This document shows, piece after piece, positions 62,499 to 64,000 of a DNA stretch of 64,000 nt; positions within the stretch are counted from its first letter, which is position 1, and every line of letters begins with the position of its first letter. Location: NCBI GenBank assembly GCA_013365365.1, contig JABVXU010000033.1, forward strand, positions 241,787-305,786. Reading direction: 5' to 3'. The DNA is from Cruorifilaria tuberocauda (Eukaryota > Nematoda > Chromadorea > Rhabditida > Onchocercidae). A program made the position numbers and the translations under genes. The notes under the pieces are model-generated. The model saw only the letters and a list, made by a program, of their open reading frames with translations, made no database searches and was not told the DNA's origin.

Positions 62499-64000
62499 AG
62501 TTGTGTAATAGTTCCTAAAAAACACTATTTATTGGCAAATCGTAATAATTTTATAACACAAATAATTCGTTGAGATAATCGAAAATTTTTCATGCCGTAG
62601 AAATTCACACGGAAATTCATAACTGTTTTTTATAGAATAAAAAATGCTCGGAATTTGTTTAATATTTTTATGCTAATCATTATTCATTTCTCTTAAATTA
62701 AATTTTTCAATTTTTCAAAAGTACTGGAAATACTCATCAAACTAGAAGTGTATTTTTATCATCGGTACCCCAAGAAGATAGCCATCGAGCATTACTAGCG
62801 AAAATAAGACTTCTGAGATTTAAACTCTTAATGCTTTCTGGTATTATTAGCTGATATAATTATTAACATCAATGAAAAATGAATCCTCGTCAATCAATAA
62901 ACTATTCATCATGACTAAACAGTTTGTCTATGCATGCTGACTTTACATGCTTTCCAATTTTTATCTTTCATGTAAAAAAAAAAAAACATATAATTTCCCT
63001 GTAACATCTCGTAAAATGTAAAAGTAGAAATTATAAAGCTTTGATCAAAGAATATGCAAGTTGTTGTGATATTGATGATAATAATCAAAGATCACTAGAT
63101 CAGTAACTGAAAAACCTGATGCTATCAGTCTTTTTAGAGATTATTGAAGGTCATACTTAATTTTATCCTGGTGGCGAAAAAAAATTACAATGAATCTAAT
63201 AAACGCTGATGACTGAATAATTTAAACGGGAAATTTAATCATATTTATTAACTATGATAATAATTTGATCTTTAATATCTTCTATTCTTTTCAATTCTCT
63301 TCCATTTTTCCTATCTGACTGAAATAAATAAAAAAAACTTCCATCGATTCGTATACTCTCAGTAAGAATATTAAGAAATGAAATCCAAAACAATTGATAT
63401 GTTATTCAAGCAACAGCAATAATTTATTCTGAAAGAAAAAAATGCCATGAAAATAGCACAGACATCCTTTCAATCTTTTGCCTCTCTCTTCATTCCTTTT
63501 CTCTACTTCTCAAAAGATTTTTTTGAAGATACCTTCCAGGTGTATTTTAAACGATTTTCATAAAGCACTATCATCAATTTTGCAATAAAGTGAAGTCTAA
63601 ATTTGAAAGGAAACATTTCGGGTAAAGTTAGCAAGTGTTGCAGCGAAAATTTGAAAAAAGGTTTTAATTTAAAAAATTTTAAAGTGGAAATATACTTATT
63701 TTGATTGAATAGCAACTTCGAAATAAGATCTATTAGTTCCGAACTAATGTCGAAGGAAAGATCAAATTACAAACCTGCCTAAAGAATTATGAGAATGTGC
63801 AAATTCAAAATGGAAAATATTGAATTCATCAGTTACAGTCATATAAAATAAGTCTTAAAAGATTTGAAAGAAAAACGTCAAAGGGAACAAGTATTTTATA
63901 GCAAACAACAAAGAACTCTATATTATATTATAAAGTTATTATAAAGTTATCCGTACGATTAAGATATTTTGTATAATTATAATTGTGTAAAGAATTCAAA
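62499..64000. other. 5' flank of the SLC35F gene, nothing else recognised
   Basis: A trans-splice-like acceptor for the minus-strand gene lies at 62514/62515. The remaining 1.5 kb is AT-rich without a supported exon. Confidence 0.4.

Noticed and set aside
1..64000. Operons, CRISPR arrays, rRNA genes, transposase or reverse-transcriptase genes, viral insertions
   Set aside because: No supporting sequence was seen; all confident genes are ordinary spliced animal genes with independent starts.

Overview
The window looks like a piece of a nematode nuclear genome, most likely a filarial (spirurid) worm. It is very AT-rich, its genes carry many introns of about 50-500 bases with TTTCAG-type acceptors, and four coding starts lie a few bases downstream of an acceptor with no obvious upstream coding exon, as expected for spliced-leader trans-splicing. 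The gene families are nematode-like, but the species cannot be named from the sequence alone.

Layout. 1-14 kb: almost no coding sequence. The exceptions are a 3'-terminal exon pair of an unidentified gene (1448-1741), which has a partial, decayed inverted copy next to it, and a series of microsatellites. 14-19.1 kb, plus strand: a PFTAIRE-type cyclin-dependent kinase (CDK14/15 type) whose 5' exon(s) were not found. 25.3-33.8 kb, plus strand: an 18-exon secreted protein with a long low-complexity N-terminal half and three C-terminal PAN/apple modules. 38.0-40.1 kb, minus strand: an ABHD17-type depalmitoylase, complete from a plausible start. 42.6-47.4 kb, minus strand: a secreted protein with two MAM domains. 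48.6-49.7 kb, plus strand: exon-like fragments that do not assemble, perhaps a broken gene. 50.8-52.5 kb, minus strand: a doubtful two-exon small gene. 53.3-54.6 kb, minus strand: a small coiled-coil protein of unknown family, divergent from a two-exon hexokinase at 55.5-57.1 kb on the plus strand. 58.0-58.2 kb, plus strand: a small exon readable in two frames, one giving a signal-peptide protein. 59.0-62.5 kb, minus strand: an SLC35F1/F2-like transporter. The remainder is intergenic.

The genes form no pathway and I see no operon: neighbours are unrelated housekeeping, signalling and extracellular-matrix functions. Exon models were built by hand. In each of the PAN, ABHD17, MAM, hexokinase, coiled-coil and SLC35F models the exon lengths sum to an intact reading frame. 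I found no mobile-element proteins, CRISPR arrays, tRNA or rRNA genes, and nothing that amounts to a new biological system. The most unusual items are the inverted exon duplication at 1.2-1.7 kb, the two-frame mini-gene at 58.0 kb and the frame-preserving intron in the MAM gene.
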